NCBI GenBank assembly: GCA_963575745.1
Contig: CAUYUJ010014269.1
Coordinates: 158,023 to 222,022, forward strand
Direction: 5' to 3'
Source: Prorocentrum cordatum
Taxonomy: Eukaryota > Sar > Dinophyceae > Prorocentrales > Prorocentraceae
DNA: 64,000 nucleotides
The translations under genes were made by a program, and so were the position numbers. This document shows positions 50,100 through 60,236 of this stretch, piece after piece. The stretch's first letter is position 1, and every line of letters begins with the position of its first letter. Below the pieces are notes generated by a model that was not told the DNA's origin, did no database searches, and saw only the letters and a list, made by a program, of their open reading frames with translations.

Positions 50100-50920
50100 T
50101 CGGCGAGCGCCGCCGCGCGCGCGAGGTCGGCCGGCGCTCCTGCTAGCGCGCGCGGCCGGCGCGGGGTCGGGATCCGGCCGCCCCAGCCGGCCCCCGACTC
50201 GCCGCCGCCCCGGGCGACGCGCGCCCGGGGGCGCCTTCCTCGCGCCCGCGTCGCCGAGATTGCGGCCAGCGTCGAGATGCCGTCGCCGCCGAGAGATGCC
50301 GCGGGCGATCTGGCAAGGGGCCGCGCGTCGGCGTAGACAAGTAGGGCCGCGGCCCACGGCCCGCCCCATCTCGATGGGAAGCAGCTCAGACACGTTGCCC
50401 CCCAAACTGACGAGCGGGAGCTGCGGCGGTCGAGCTGGCGAGAGGCGCGCCGCAGGCTGCCCGGCCCGACGCGGCCCTCAAGCAAGTGAATCGGGCCGCC
50501 TCGCCGCCGAGCGCCCTCGACGATGAGCGCCCAGCAACTGCAATCCACGAGCTCGTCGGGCACCTCGAGGCCGGGGGGCCGCGTGGCCGCTTCGAGCGCT
50601 CTCCCGCGACCGCGTAGGCGCGGGTGCCCACGCGGATACTGCAGCGGCATCGGGCGCCTCGCCCAGCGCGCCGCCAGCGCCAGAGGCCCAGCCAAGGGTG
50701 ATGGTGTCCTCCAGCACTGGCCAGGGCGCTTCTCGTCGGGGACGAACGCGCAGCGCCCCCGCGTCGCGGCCAGCTGTCGCAGATGTCGAGCACCTGTCTG
50801 ACGACGGCGCAGGGCGCGGGCGGCCTCCGAAGAGTCGGAACAGAGGGCCAGGTTCCACATCGGATTGTTCACGAAGATGGCGGCCGGGGAGATGAGACTG
50901 CGCGCGGAGAGCTGGGCCTC
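50100..50920 (-). pseudogene. RNase H-like domain of the DIRS-like element
   Basis: Pieces in two frames: LISPAAIFVNNPMWNLALCS followed by DSSEAARALRRR (the usual tDAS block reads SDSS, about 50,890-50,830); CAFVPDEKRPGQCW; VPDELVDCSCWALIVEGARR; HLLEGRVGPGSLRRASRQLD (the LEGRA block); then, in another frame, GGNVSELLPIEMGRAVGRGP (about 50,405-50,340, where GDN would be normal) and RHLDAGRNLGDAGARKAP, matching a W-P-S-E-x-N-x-A-D ending. Acidic residues are partly lost. Assigned mainly from its position and the LEGR / NVSELL..GRA blocks. Confidence 0.5.
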
Positions 50921-51099
50921 GAGACGAGCCCCCGCCGCCGACAGCGCGCCGGGGGGCCTCGCGGCCTGCGCCCCCGCGGAGCGGCGCAGCTGGCGGAAGA
51001 CGGCCAGGGCGGGCCGAGTGAGCAAACAGTTCTGGACACAGTGCCCGAGGAACACTCGGATCTGCCAAGCTGCCCGCGGTGCCCAAGGCCGCCCGGGCT

Positions 51100-52250
51100 C
51101 GCGACGCGCCACGTAGAGGCGCCAGGCGCGATGATCAGAGTGCCGAAGACGCCTCCGCTGCCCATCGTAGCCGAAGCTCGTGGACAGACCCTCGACCTCG
51201 TGGCGCGCGACGCCCAGCGACCTTGCCGCGGCGGCCTGCAGCGCGGTGTCCACGCCCGCGCTCGACAGGCCCAGGGGCGACGCGTTGTCCGCGTAGACGG
51301 AGCGCGCGGGGTGCTGCGAAGCCGCGACGGGGGCCGGCCGCTCGTCGAGAAGGAGCCGACGAGCGCCACCCGGCAGCGCCTCGGAAACCCAGCACGCGAC
51401 GGACGAGCGCACGGCCCAGAGCGCCCAGGACCAGGCCATCGCGACCCCAGAAGTCCGGGAAGACCAGCTCATCAGGGCCACAGACGTGCGAGACTCCGCA
51501 GACCGACGCGCGCTCTTTGAAGTCCACCCCGAAGTCCATGGCGAGCCGGCCCGACAAGAACAGGTAGAACGAGTCCTGGAAGTCGAGCGAGGCCCCGGAA
51601 ATCTGAGGCGATGAACCATCGGCGCTCAGGCCCCCAGCCTCCTCGAGCGCTGCGTCGGACCAGTCCTGCTCGCGGGGGGCGGCCAGGGTGCCCGGGGGCG
51701 CGGCGGCGCGCGGCGGGCGCGGTGGGCGTCGCGAGCGTCGACGACCAGCCGATTGATCCAGCCACACTTCTTCTCGGCGAATCAGCGCCCGACCCGCGAC
51801 CCGATGCGCCGACGGAAGCCGACCGGGCCACGGGAGGCAAGCCCTCTAAGAAACTCTCGACGAAGATGGGGGTCGTTTGCGAGCCGCGCGCCCCAGCGCG
51901 GCGCGACCGATGGCTCGTGCTCGACCTTCTGCTCCGCGACGCGGTCGGGCTCGCGAATGAAATGAAGTGGGGCGTCGGGGTCGCGGACGGCGTCGGCGGC
52001 GCACTTGGGGCACACCTCCTCCGCGTCGCGAGGCGCGACGGTGGGCCGCCGGAACTCGAGCTTGGACTCTTCGCGCGGGGCGACCGTGCAGGGCGAGAGC
52101 GAGTCGGACTTGAAGGGCTCCTGCAAGGCTCCGCGAGGGCGCAGGCCTGGCGGGGGAGGGTCACGCTCCGCCGCGCACCTGCCGCGCTGTCGGCAGCGCG
52201 AGGAGCGAATCGCCGAACCCGCGGACCTTGAATCGGTCGCGCTGCCGCGC
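51100..52250 (-). pseudogene. Reverse transcriptase domain of the DIRS-like element
   Basis: Order of blocks: DAPLHFIREPDRVAEQK and RREFLRGLASRGPVGFRRR (52,020-51,790), the lead-in to the fingers; INRLVVDARDAHRAPR-like segment (near 51,740); DWSDAALEEAGGLSADG (51,660); ISGASLDFQDSFYLFLSGRL with the first catalytic Asp in LDFQDSFY (51,600-51,545); MAWSWALWAVRSSVACWV in a second frame (51,440-51,385); HPARSVYADNASPLGLSSAG with YADN at 51,302-51,291 standing for YxDD/YVDN; and LGVARHEVEGLSTSFGYDG. GYLLRRP-type tail: VFLGHCVQNCLLTRPALAVF. The one-base shift near 51,445 separates the two catalytic blocks, so the protein is inactive. Confidence 0.7.
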
Positions 52251-52896
52251 CCGCGGCCCGACGGGCGCGCCGCGATGGGGGCGGGGCCATTGACCGAGCG
52301 GACAGCCCCCCGAACGCGGCGTTCACGTGAGCGCCTCTGAAGCACCCGCTGGCGCAAGCATCGCGGCGCTCCGCCGAGGTCAACTGGCGGGCCAGGCCCC
52401 GAGGCCGGGAGCGGGGGCGGGCCCCCGCGAGAAGCGCGAGAGCCCGTCGCCATACGGAGAGCGCGGGGGCGGCCCTGGGCAGGGCGGATCGCCGCAGATG
52501 CCCAGCCCAGAACGGGGCCGCGCGGCCCCGAGCTATCCGCCAGAGCTGGCGGCGCCGCCCTCGGCCACCTCGGGCGGGGCCTTTGGCTGCGCGGCCGTCT
52601 TCTCCCCTCCTGCCACTACCGATCCGCCTGCGTGGTCTGAGCCCCAGCGCGGGCCTGGCCCCCCGGCCAATCCCACCAGCCCTTTAGGCGTGAGTGGTTT
52701 AGGGAGCCCGCTCTGTTCTCAACCCCCTTCTTCCCCTTCGGGGAGGGGTTTACCCCTCCCCCTACCCCCTCCCCCTGGGCCTGGAGAGGTCCTTTCGCGG
52801 GTCGTTGGAGGGGTCTTTTTCGACTCCTGGGAGGGCTAAAATTCGACACCCCTCACAAGGATCGTGGCCCCGACGGGGGGGGGGGGGGAAAAATGC
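52251..52896 (-). other. Linker of the DIRS-like element
   Basis: GC-rich sequence with broken frames between the RT lead-in and the inserted 88-bp repeat. A C-run and GGGG blocks occur at 52,740-52,790. No motif. Confidence 0.35.
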
Positions 52897-53090
52897 TCGC
52901 CTCTTCTTTGAAGCGAAAATCATTGATTTTACCAAGGTGTTGACCCCATTTTGGCCTTCTGCGGGGGCAGCGCTAATTAAAGCCCCCCTCTTCTTAGAAA
53001 CCAAAATCATTGATTGCACTAAGGTTTTGGCCCCAGTTTGGCCTTCTGAGGGGGCAGCGCCAATTGAAGCCCCCCTCTTCTTTGATCGAT
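52897..53090 (+). repeat. 88-bp tandem repeat
   Basis: The unit (CCTCTTCTT.GAA.C.AAAATCATTGATT ... GGCCTTCTG.GGGGGCAGCGC) occurs twice in full (period 87-88 bases, landmarks at 52,916 and 53,003) plus a partial third copy. It interrupts the DIRS-like element. Confidence 0.92.
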
Positions 53091-53094
53091 TTCC

Positions 53095-53250
53095 TCCAAG
53101 ATGGCCCCAAGAAGCGCCCAGGAGGCACCAAGAGGCCCCAAGATGGCCCCAAGATGGCCTCAAGAGGCCCCCAGGAGGCCCCCAAGAAGATCCCAAACGG
53201 CCCAAAGAGGCCCCCCCGAGGCACCCAAGACGCCGAAAAGCCCCTCAGGA
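53095..53250 (+). repeat. Decamer-phased CCCAAGA/GATGGC repeat, copy 5
   Basis: AAGATGGCCCCAAGA, GGCCCCAAGATGGCC and AGGCCCCCA words every 10-12 bases. It directly follows the 88-bp repeat inside the DIRS-like element. Confidence 0.85.
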
Positions 53251-53299
53251 CGACCCTCTACTCGCCTGGCCGTCGTTTCTGGACGGGCTGGTAGGGATA

Positions 53300-54738
53300 C
53301 GCGAAGCGTAAAGAATTCTCGAACTCTGGCAGCACCATGCCGCGCGCGTCGCCCACGGCCGCGTCGAAGACGAGGGCGAGGCCCTCGATCGAAGTCGGGG
53401 GCCCGAGGGTTCTGGCAGACGGCGGCCTCGACCTGCTTGAGCCGCCTGATGAGGCACTCTGCGCTTGACGCGTTGTGCAGGTCGAGCTGATCGAACTGCT
53501 GCACTATCAGAATCGCCGCGCGGGTCACGCGGCGCGCGCGCGCGCGCCACGTTGCTGCGCTCGGCGGGGCCAGGTCGCGCGACGATCCCCCGCGCGCCTT
53601 GACCGCCGTCGCGCAAGGCCAGGGCCGCCTCGCGAGCAGCTCTCTTCCCCTGTGGCGGCTGGCCTGGGATGGTCGCCCCCTCGATGCGCATGACCGACTC
53701 GCGGAACTCGATGTAGCGCCCTCCGTCTGGATCTCGCTCGTCGCCGACATCGCGAGGGCCCCGACGAGCGCCGCCGCGAGCGAGGGCGAGGCACCTGTCG
53801 AATGCGCGACCCTCGGCGACCTTGACGACCTGCAGCCGCGCATCCTCGATGCGGGCGAGGGCCGAGTTCCCCCGGCGCACGAGCACCTCCTCGCTGGCAA
53901 AAACCTGCGCCGACATCTGCTCCCCGAAATGCAACGAGGCGGGGTCGTCCACATGCCGCGCGTCGCCAGGGGGGCCGACGACGCCCGCGACGTCGAAGCC
54001 GGGGATGGTGGCCAGCGCGCGGGCCCCCATCCAGGTACTCATGCATCCCTTCCGCCAGCACCGCGTCGAAGGCGCAGACTTTGCCCGCATGTCGAGCCGG
54101 GAAAGGCCCAGAGCGGCGCGGCACGATGACCCGGTACGTCGACTGGTCGGCGAGGGACACCTCGCAATTTGGCGTGAGCCAGATCAATTTCGGAGCATCC
54201 CCCTTCACCAGCAGCTGGCGGTAGTGCTGCTGGAAATCCGGGTCGGCGTCGAGCCGCACGAGGCACTGGCTGAACTGCGTGCCCAAAGTCCGAGCCATTG
54301 CGGTCGTCAATCACGAGGAACACCAAGACCCCGACGACCGCGACCCAGTCTCTCTGGCGCGGCCACTGAGCCCACGCCGTCCACGCCAACACCGCCGTCC
54401 TCGAGAGCCAGCGCACGGCTGCGCGCCCGAGGGCCCGATTGCCAGGAGCGGGCCAGCCGAAAGACTGACGCGACGGCCGCGCCCGCGGCCACGCCCACCA
54501 CGGCGGCGTCGCAGAGGTCGAGACCGGCGCAGTGCCCGAGCGGGATCGGGCGCGGCGGGCAGGGCTGGGACGGCGCGATCTGCAAGCGCTCCGGCCCGCG
54601 ACGCGCCAGCTGCTCCTGGGGGGCGGCCAGACCGTCGGAGGCGTCCGCAACCTCGGACGCGCAGTGACAGGTGACCGCAACGATTGCAGGGCAGCTGCCA
54701 CCCACCCAGCGTTCAGAGGGAACCGATGACACATCCAC
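53300..54738 (-). pseudogene. Gag-like region of the DIRS-like element
   Basis: Three successive frames. Upstream part (54,738-54,320): hydrophobic segment CDAAVVGVAAGAAVASVF, possibly a membrane span. Frame A (54,310-54,050): DFQQHYRQLLVKGDAPKLIW, LTPNCEVSLADQSTYRVIVP, VCAFDAVLAEGMHEYLDG. Frame B (54,040-53,560): VFASEEVLVRRGNSALARIE, AEGRAFDRCLALARGGARRG, RYIEFRESVMRIEGATIPG. Frame C (53,560-53,400): AAILIVQQFDQLDLHNASSA, ECLIRRLKQVEAAVCQNPRA, PDFDRG. The QFDQLDLxNxASxExLxRR block is one I remember as strongly conserved in dinoflagellate retroelement N-termini. The role is inferred as gag-like from position. Confidence 0.6.
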
Positions 54739-54779
54739 TGGTCACCTGGGCCCGCCCAGCCATGAATTCTTCACGGCAG

Positions 54780-54853
54780 AAGGGCTTGAGGACAGAAGGC
54801 AGCGGAAGGGGCTGCGGGCTATTGCACAAGCGTCGCGGAGCAAATGCAATACA
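54780..54853 (+). repeat. Direct repeat flanking the DIRS-like element, right copy
   Basis: Match to 47,337-47,409. Same orientation, 7.4 kb apart. Confidence 0.8.
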
Positions 54854-54914
54854 CATACATATGTGTAGAAAATATGAATGCAGACATGCAGCGCGCCCCC
54901 CGTCTCCGGAACCC

Positions 54915-56500
54915 GACCCCGACCACCCCCAACACTAACCATCACCCTTACCCTAACTCCCAACCTTATCCTCAAACCCGAACCCAAGCCCCAAACAGCA
55001 CTCACTACTTGTTACGCACCACTCACTACAGACAATTCGCTACTCGCTACTCACTACTAATCACGACTCACTACTCACTACACACGTCTCACTACGACTA
55101 CCCACCACTCACTACTCACTACTCCCTACACACTATTCACTACTCACTACAAACTACTCATTACTCACTACCCACTACTTAATACTCACTACTCACTAAA
55201 CACAACTCATAAACCATTACTCACGAATCACAAATCCCTACTCACTACCCACTAAACACTATCCACTATTCATTACTCACACTTCACTACGCACTACTCA
55301 CTGCCAACAACTCACTACTCACTATCCACTACTCGCTACTCGCTACTCCCTACTCCCTACACAGTACTCGCTCCTCACTACTCGCTACTCCCAACGCCCT
55401 ACTCGCTACCCAATACGCACTATTCACTACCCACTACTCACTACTCCCTGCGCTCCCACTACTCACTACTCACTACTTCCTACTCCCTACTCACTACTCC
55501 CAACGCACTACTCACTATTCACTACCCAGTACTCAACACTCACTACTCACTAAACACTACTCACTACCCACTATTCACCACTCACTACGCAATACCCACA
55601 AACCACTAACCACTACTTTACTACTGAGTACTCACAGTTCACTACTCTCTGCGCACTGCCGACAACGCACTTCTCACTATCCACTACTCGCTACCCTATA
55701 CGGAATATTCACTGCCCACTACGCACTACTCGCTACTAACTGCTCACTCCTCCCTATTCACTAGTCACTAGTCACTAGTCGCAAGTCGCTATTCACTACT
55801 CACTACTCACTACTCACTACCCACGAGTCACTTCTCACAAATTTCTACTCGCAACTCCCTGCTCACTACCCACTACTCAATACCCACTTCTCGCTTCGCA
55901 CTACTCACTACTCATTACTCACTATTCACTACTCGCTACTCGCTACTCGCTACGCACTACTCCCTACTCACTACTCACGACTTACTCCTGACTACTCCCT
56001 CCTCACTACCCACTGCTGACAAGGCCCTACTCGCTACTCACTACTCACTACTCACTACTCACTACTTGCTACTCCCTACTCGGTACTGCCTACTCGCTAC
56101 CCGCTACTCGCTACTCACCACTCACTGCTCACTGCTCTCTACTCACTGCGCACTACTCGCTACTCACTACCCACTCCTCGCTATTCGCTACTGTATACTC
56201 CCTCATCCCTACTCCCTGCTTACTACTCACGATGCACGACTCACTACACACGACTCACTCCTCACTACTCACTACTCATAATTCCTTACTCTCTTCTTCC
56301 TTCCCACTACTCACTACCCACTACTCACTACCCACTACTCACTACTCAATACTCACTAACCTCTACGCATTACTCACTACTACCACCACCCAGTACCCAC
56401 TACTCACTACTCACGATTCACTGCGCACTACTTACTATCAAATACCCACTACTCACCAATCGCTACTCAAAACATTCTACTCTCTACTCACTACCCGAGA
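54915..56500 (+). repeat. Degenerate CACTACT (CTCACTA) satellite
   Basis: Begins with telomere-like words (AACACTAACC, CCCTTACCCTAACTCCC; 54,930-54,990). It then runs for about 1.5 kb as degenerate ACTCACTACT, CTCGCTACT, CCCACTACT units with a basic period of 7-10 bases and no clear higher order. No gene is present. Confidence 0.95.
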
Positions 56501-57624
56501 GGCCCCCTCCCCAGCCCCCTGTTCGGCGCAAAAGGGGGGGGGGGGGGGGGGTTCGACCCCCCCCCCCCCCCCCCTTCACCCCCTCAAGGGGGGTGAGGGG
56601 GGGGGGAGGGGGCGGTTCGGACCTCCCCCCCTTTAAAGAGGGAGGGGGGGGGGGGGGGGGGTGGGGGGGGGGGGGAGGGAGGGGGGGGGGGAGGGGGGGG
56701 GGTCGCACCCCCCTTTTGAAGGGGGATGGGGGGGAGGGGGGTTCTGCGAGCCCCCCCCTCCCCCCCCTTTGCGCATTCAGGGCTATCCACTGGCGCGCGT
56801 TCGAATTTTGGTGTGATCTCGAGCCGTCATTGGTCGTGATCGCGGTCTGGAAGTGCCATTTCTGGCGCGTGCATGTCTCGGCTTCGTGAGCGCATTTTGT
56901 TCGCAAGGCGATGCAGGATGTTACTCGATGGTCCTCGCCGAGAAAAAAACACACGCCCGAGCGATGCCAAACTACAGGGGTTGCCCATTGACGCCGCCAT
57001 CGCCCCTTGCTCCAGATTGGGGGAACCAAGAAGTACGGACACCGCTACTCCCTGGACCTACCCTGGGGCGCGTTCTGACCAGGACTTCGAGGCGAATCCA
57101 ACGGTGGCGACGATGGCCTCCCAGAAGGCCCAAGAAGGCAAAAACGAGACAAGGGCAGCGGTGTGGGCACCTTTTCCTCCTCCGACAAATGGCCAATGTC
57201 ATAAGAAGACATACAGATTTTTGAAGTTTCGCCGTTTCTCGCCCCTTCGGCATTCGCCCATAAGAGAAAGGCCCATCAAAATTACGCCCGGGGCCGCCAC
57301 GACGGCCCGAGGGTTTCCTGAGATGCTCCCGAGAGCCCAAGAGGCTGCAAAAGAATGACCCAAAAGAGCGCCCGAAAAGGGCCACATGTCGTCGAAACAT
57401 GGAGCAACAGCAACAAACAATGATTTCATCGATGTTCGGAGGCCAGGGTGAACCGCAAGACGCGTGGATCCAGCCGTGCCCCTAAGGGGCGCCAGGGCCA
57501 CGTTTCGCGCGAGCTTCCATCGAAAAAGAGCGGCGCGAATAACCCAGGCGGCGACAGGGGGAACGGATGCACAGGTCGCTTCCTCCAGTCGAGTGGAAAA
57601 GGCACGAGGCAAAGCACCGTGGGC
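56501..57624. other. G/C homopolymer block and unassigned sequence
   Basis: 56,536-56,760 consists of long G runs and C runs facing each other (G tract then C tract at 56,536-56,572, G-rich to 56,702, C-rich flanks), able to fold back. 56,780-57,420 has moderate composition with some AGGCC/CCAAGA words and no supported gene. Confidence 0.5.
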
Positions 57625-58094
57625 AGGAGAAGGAGGAAGAGGAGGAGGATGAGAAGGAGGGGGAGGAGGAGGAGGAGGGGGGGAGGGCGGAGGAGGAAGA
57701 GGAGGAAGAAAAGGAAGGAGGAGGAGGGGAGGGAGGAGGAGGAGGAGGAGAGGAGGAGGAGGAGGAGGAGGAGGAGGGGGGGAGGAGGGGAGGAGGGAGG
57801 AGGAGGAGGAGGAGGGAAGAGAGAAGGAGGAGGGGGAGGAGGAGGAGGAAGAGGAGGAGGAGGAGGAGGAAGAGTTTTGGAGAGGAGGAGGAGGAGGGGG
57901 GGGGGAGGGGGGGGGGGGAGGGGAGGGGAGGAGAGAAGAGAAGAGAGGAGGGGGGAGGAGGAGGAGGAGGGGGAGGGAGGAGGGGGGGAGGAGGAGGAGG
58001 AGGAGGAGGAGGGGAGGAGGAGGAGGGAGGGAGGGGGGGGGGGGAGGAGGGGGAGGAGGGAGGAGAGGAGCAGGAGGAGGAGGAGGAGGAGGAT
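57625..58094 (+). repeat. (GGA)n purine tract
   Basis: About 470 bases of almost pure purine on the plus strand (GGA, GGAGG, GGGAGG, GAAGAG). Poly-Glu/Gly/Arg and poly-Pro/Ser/Leu frames through it are artefacts. Confidence 0.97.
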
Positions 58095-58379
58095 TGGTTG
58101 GTCACATTTGACCGAACCAGTAACAAAGGTGCCGCACAGCGGCCCGCCAGACTGAGCGGTAGCGAGGGGCAGGAGACCACAGCGCACCCCTCACAAACGG
58201 GGGGTGGGCCCTGGCCAGCCGCCTCTCGACTCGCCTCAGTCCGAGGATCCCGAATCAAGGTCATCTTGGACCTCGCCTGCGACCTGGGGAGCGCTGTCCT
58301 CCCCTCCTCGCGAGGGGTCCGCTCGACCGAGTCTGGGCCTGGGATCTGAGTCGAGGGCGGGGCGCACCGCGTGGGGCGA
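58095..58379. other. Possible 3' untranslated end of LINE-A
   Basis: GC-rich sequence between the purine tract and the stop of the LINE-A C-terminal frame. No poly-A tail or target duplication is evident. Confidence 0.3.
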
Positions 58380-59160
58380 CTAGCCCCCCTCAAAACGAAA
58401 CTGCGCAGCTGCGTCCTCTGCGATCGCATCGCATGGCTCGGGGGCAAGTCTACGCGACGTCGCCTCAGCCGAAGCCTGGCCCACGGCTCCACCACCCCCT
58501 CCCAGCAGCTCCAACGCCCTCGCTTCCTTCGCAGCAATGCGAGCTCGCAGAGCCGCCAGCCTGTCAATGTAGCTGGCATGAGCTGGAATACGCGCAGGCC
58601 TGACCGCCTGTTCGTATGAATTCGCCCCATTGCAGGGTGAGTGGAGCGTCATGCTCCGCGCATGTGACTGACAACTCATTCTTGGGAAGCAGTCCTCTCC
58701 GCAATAGCCTGAGCGCCGTCGTTCCAGCACTGCTCCTGTCCTCGTCCAAACGGGGCTGGCGGCAGCGCTTAGCTAACTTGAATATCCTATGATGGGCGAA
58801 CTAACCACACAGCGTGCAAAAGAAGAGTGGCTTCGACTGCTTTGCCACTTGAGTTGAGGCCAAATGATGGCCATGACGAGGGGGCAGAGTCAAGAGCTCC
58901 CTAACCCTCGCGGGGAAACCAGAACAACCCGCCTCAGGTCTCGGGTCCTTCGCTCCACTGCAGAAATTCAAACAACTAACGCATCTGGAGCCCCAAAGCC
59001 AGGGCCCCCAAGAGTGCCAACCATCGTTCTTATCAAAAAGTTTGACGGGGCGCTCTTTTCTCGGTGGCCGCTGGTGTTGGACCCTCGGAAACAATGGGAG
59101 AACCCCCGCGGCAAGGCGAGCGACTGTTTGGAGATGCCCCGCCGCATTGTTGACCCAGCG
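58380..59160 (-). pseudogene. LINE-A C-terminal Cys/His region
   Basis: Frame 1 (59,094-58,801): KRPVKLF-type lead, HSWGPWLWGSRCVSCLNFCS, EAGCSGFPARVREL, RHGHHLASTQVAKQSKPLFF, CTLCG. Spaced Cys pairs with His suggest a zinc-binding module; similar endings (FCxxCG followed by RC) recur in dinoflagellate LINEs from memory. Frame 2 (58,749-58,564): MDEDRSSAGTTALRLLRRGL, LPKNELS. Frame 3 (to 58,380): ASYIDRLAALRARIAAKEAR, a short coiled coil, ending at a stop. Two frameshifts break it. Confidence 0.55.
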
Positions 59161-59165
59161 GACGG

Positions 59166-60236
59166 TTACGGGTGTAGTCGGAGGGCTGTCTTAGCTACTA
59201 AATCCGCCTGCCAGTTGGCCTGGCCTACCCATCTTTCAGGGGCAGGGAGCGCATCAATCGCGCTCAGCTCCCTGTGCGCTGGGGTAAAAACAGCTGGGGT
59301 ATACTTGATGTTAACCATGTGCTGTAACGTTCCTCTGCGCAGGCCCGCATACTTGTGTTTGTGACTGGGTTGCTGCTGGGGCGTATTGTTGTGTAGCCGA
59401 ACAGCGTCCATGCAGTCACTGCAACGCGCTTCCCCGTGCCTCGGCACGAACATAAGCAACGGGCTCAGCTGCAGCTGCTCTGCCGCCTGACTCGTCTGCG
59501 GAAGCGACGGCCAGACCGTGCCCTTCGCCGTCGCCAGCTGCTGACCCTCGGGCCCCATGAAGACCCACGAATACGATGCCCTGGAAAGCTCTTTGATGAC
59601 ATGCGGGGCACAGGAGCCATCTCCAGACACACTCAAACCAGCTGCGCCGAAATCGTTCCATGACAAAGGCGAACCGTCCGCGGCGAACAGCATGGGCTCG
59701 TGCTCGTCGCTTGGTGGCGGCCATGAACTAGCAGGGTGGCGAAACTTGAGTCCTGTGTAGAACTCACTGGGGCCTTCCTGCGCCTGCTGGTAAAAGAAAT
59801 CACTAGCCTCAACGGCCGATCGGGCGGCACGAACCTCAGGACTACCCACGCAGTGATACAATCTATGCCGCAGCGAATCGGGGCGAATGCAGAGGGGGCA
59901 CAATCCCGAAGATATATAGCCAGCTTTGGCAGCCCGATCTTCACACCAACATCCATCACATAACAGAGACTTAACCATATATTTACCTTGAGCTATGAGC
60001 CCAATACCCTTACCCAACGCTTTAGTGATACGACGTATCAGTTCAACACACACACACACACACACACACACGTTCCCCCTCCCCCCAACCGAACTTTTCT
60101 GCCAGGGACCTTTCTTGGTGCCCCTGGGCTCCTTCACGCAGGAGGGCTCCAAACATCGCGGGGGAATTGTATAACAGCGAGAGCTCGTTTCCCTTGCCAT
60201 CCTTCCACATAAGCGGCCCAAGGGCCTCCCACCCAA
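59166..60236 (-). pseudogene. LINE-A zinc knuckle and RNase H domain
   Basis: Within a 356-residue frame, residues 1-55 are out-of-frame sequence and residues 57-64 are a VCVC run made by the CA microsatellite; genuine sequence starts at about residue 65. The zinc knuckle is CPLCIRPDSLRHRLYHC (residues 113-129, C-x2-C-x7-H-x4-C). RNase H has D187 in FAADGSPLSW, E253 in SQAAEQLQL, D274 in CSDCMDAV, H321 in PAHRE and D345 in NWQADLVAK, so the full acidic set of the RNase H fold is present. It would degrade the RNA template during retrotransposition. The stop at 59,166 falls before the C-terminal region, probably by frameshift. Confidence 0.75.
60045..60072 (+). repeat. (CA)n microsatellite inside LINE-A coding region
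   Basis: Fourteen CA dinucleotides. In the minus sense they insert VCVCVC and place the flanking halves of the LINE in different frames. Confidence 0.97.

Larger units (their letters stand above)
47956..54738 (-). mobile_element. DIRS-like tyrosine-recombinase retroelement, decayed
   Basis: On the minus strand, from high to low coordinates, the blocks are: gag-like region (54.7-53.3 kb), RT (52.25-51.1), RNase H (50.9-50.1), methyltransferase-like (49.7-49.1) and tyrosine recombinase (48.9-47.96). RT-RH-MT followed by a tyrosine recombinase instead of an integrase is the diagnostic order of the DIRS superfamily. From memory the individual blocks also recur together in dinoflagellate polyproteins. 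Frameshifts separate nearly every domain, and an 88-bp tandem repeat plus decamer repeats sit between gag-like and RT. Short direct repeats at 47,337 and 54,780 flank it, as split direct repeats do in PAT/Ngaro-type elements. Confidence 0.68.

Noticed and set aside
48006-51567. Several long plus-strand open frames (up to 390 codons)
   Set aside because: They mirror the minus-strand DIRS-like domains in GC-rich DNA and show no motif of their own.
57448-58630. Glu/Gly-rich and Pro/Ser-rich frames up to 382 codons
   Set aside because: Translation of the GGA purine tract.
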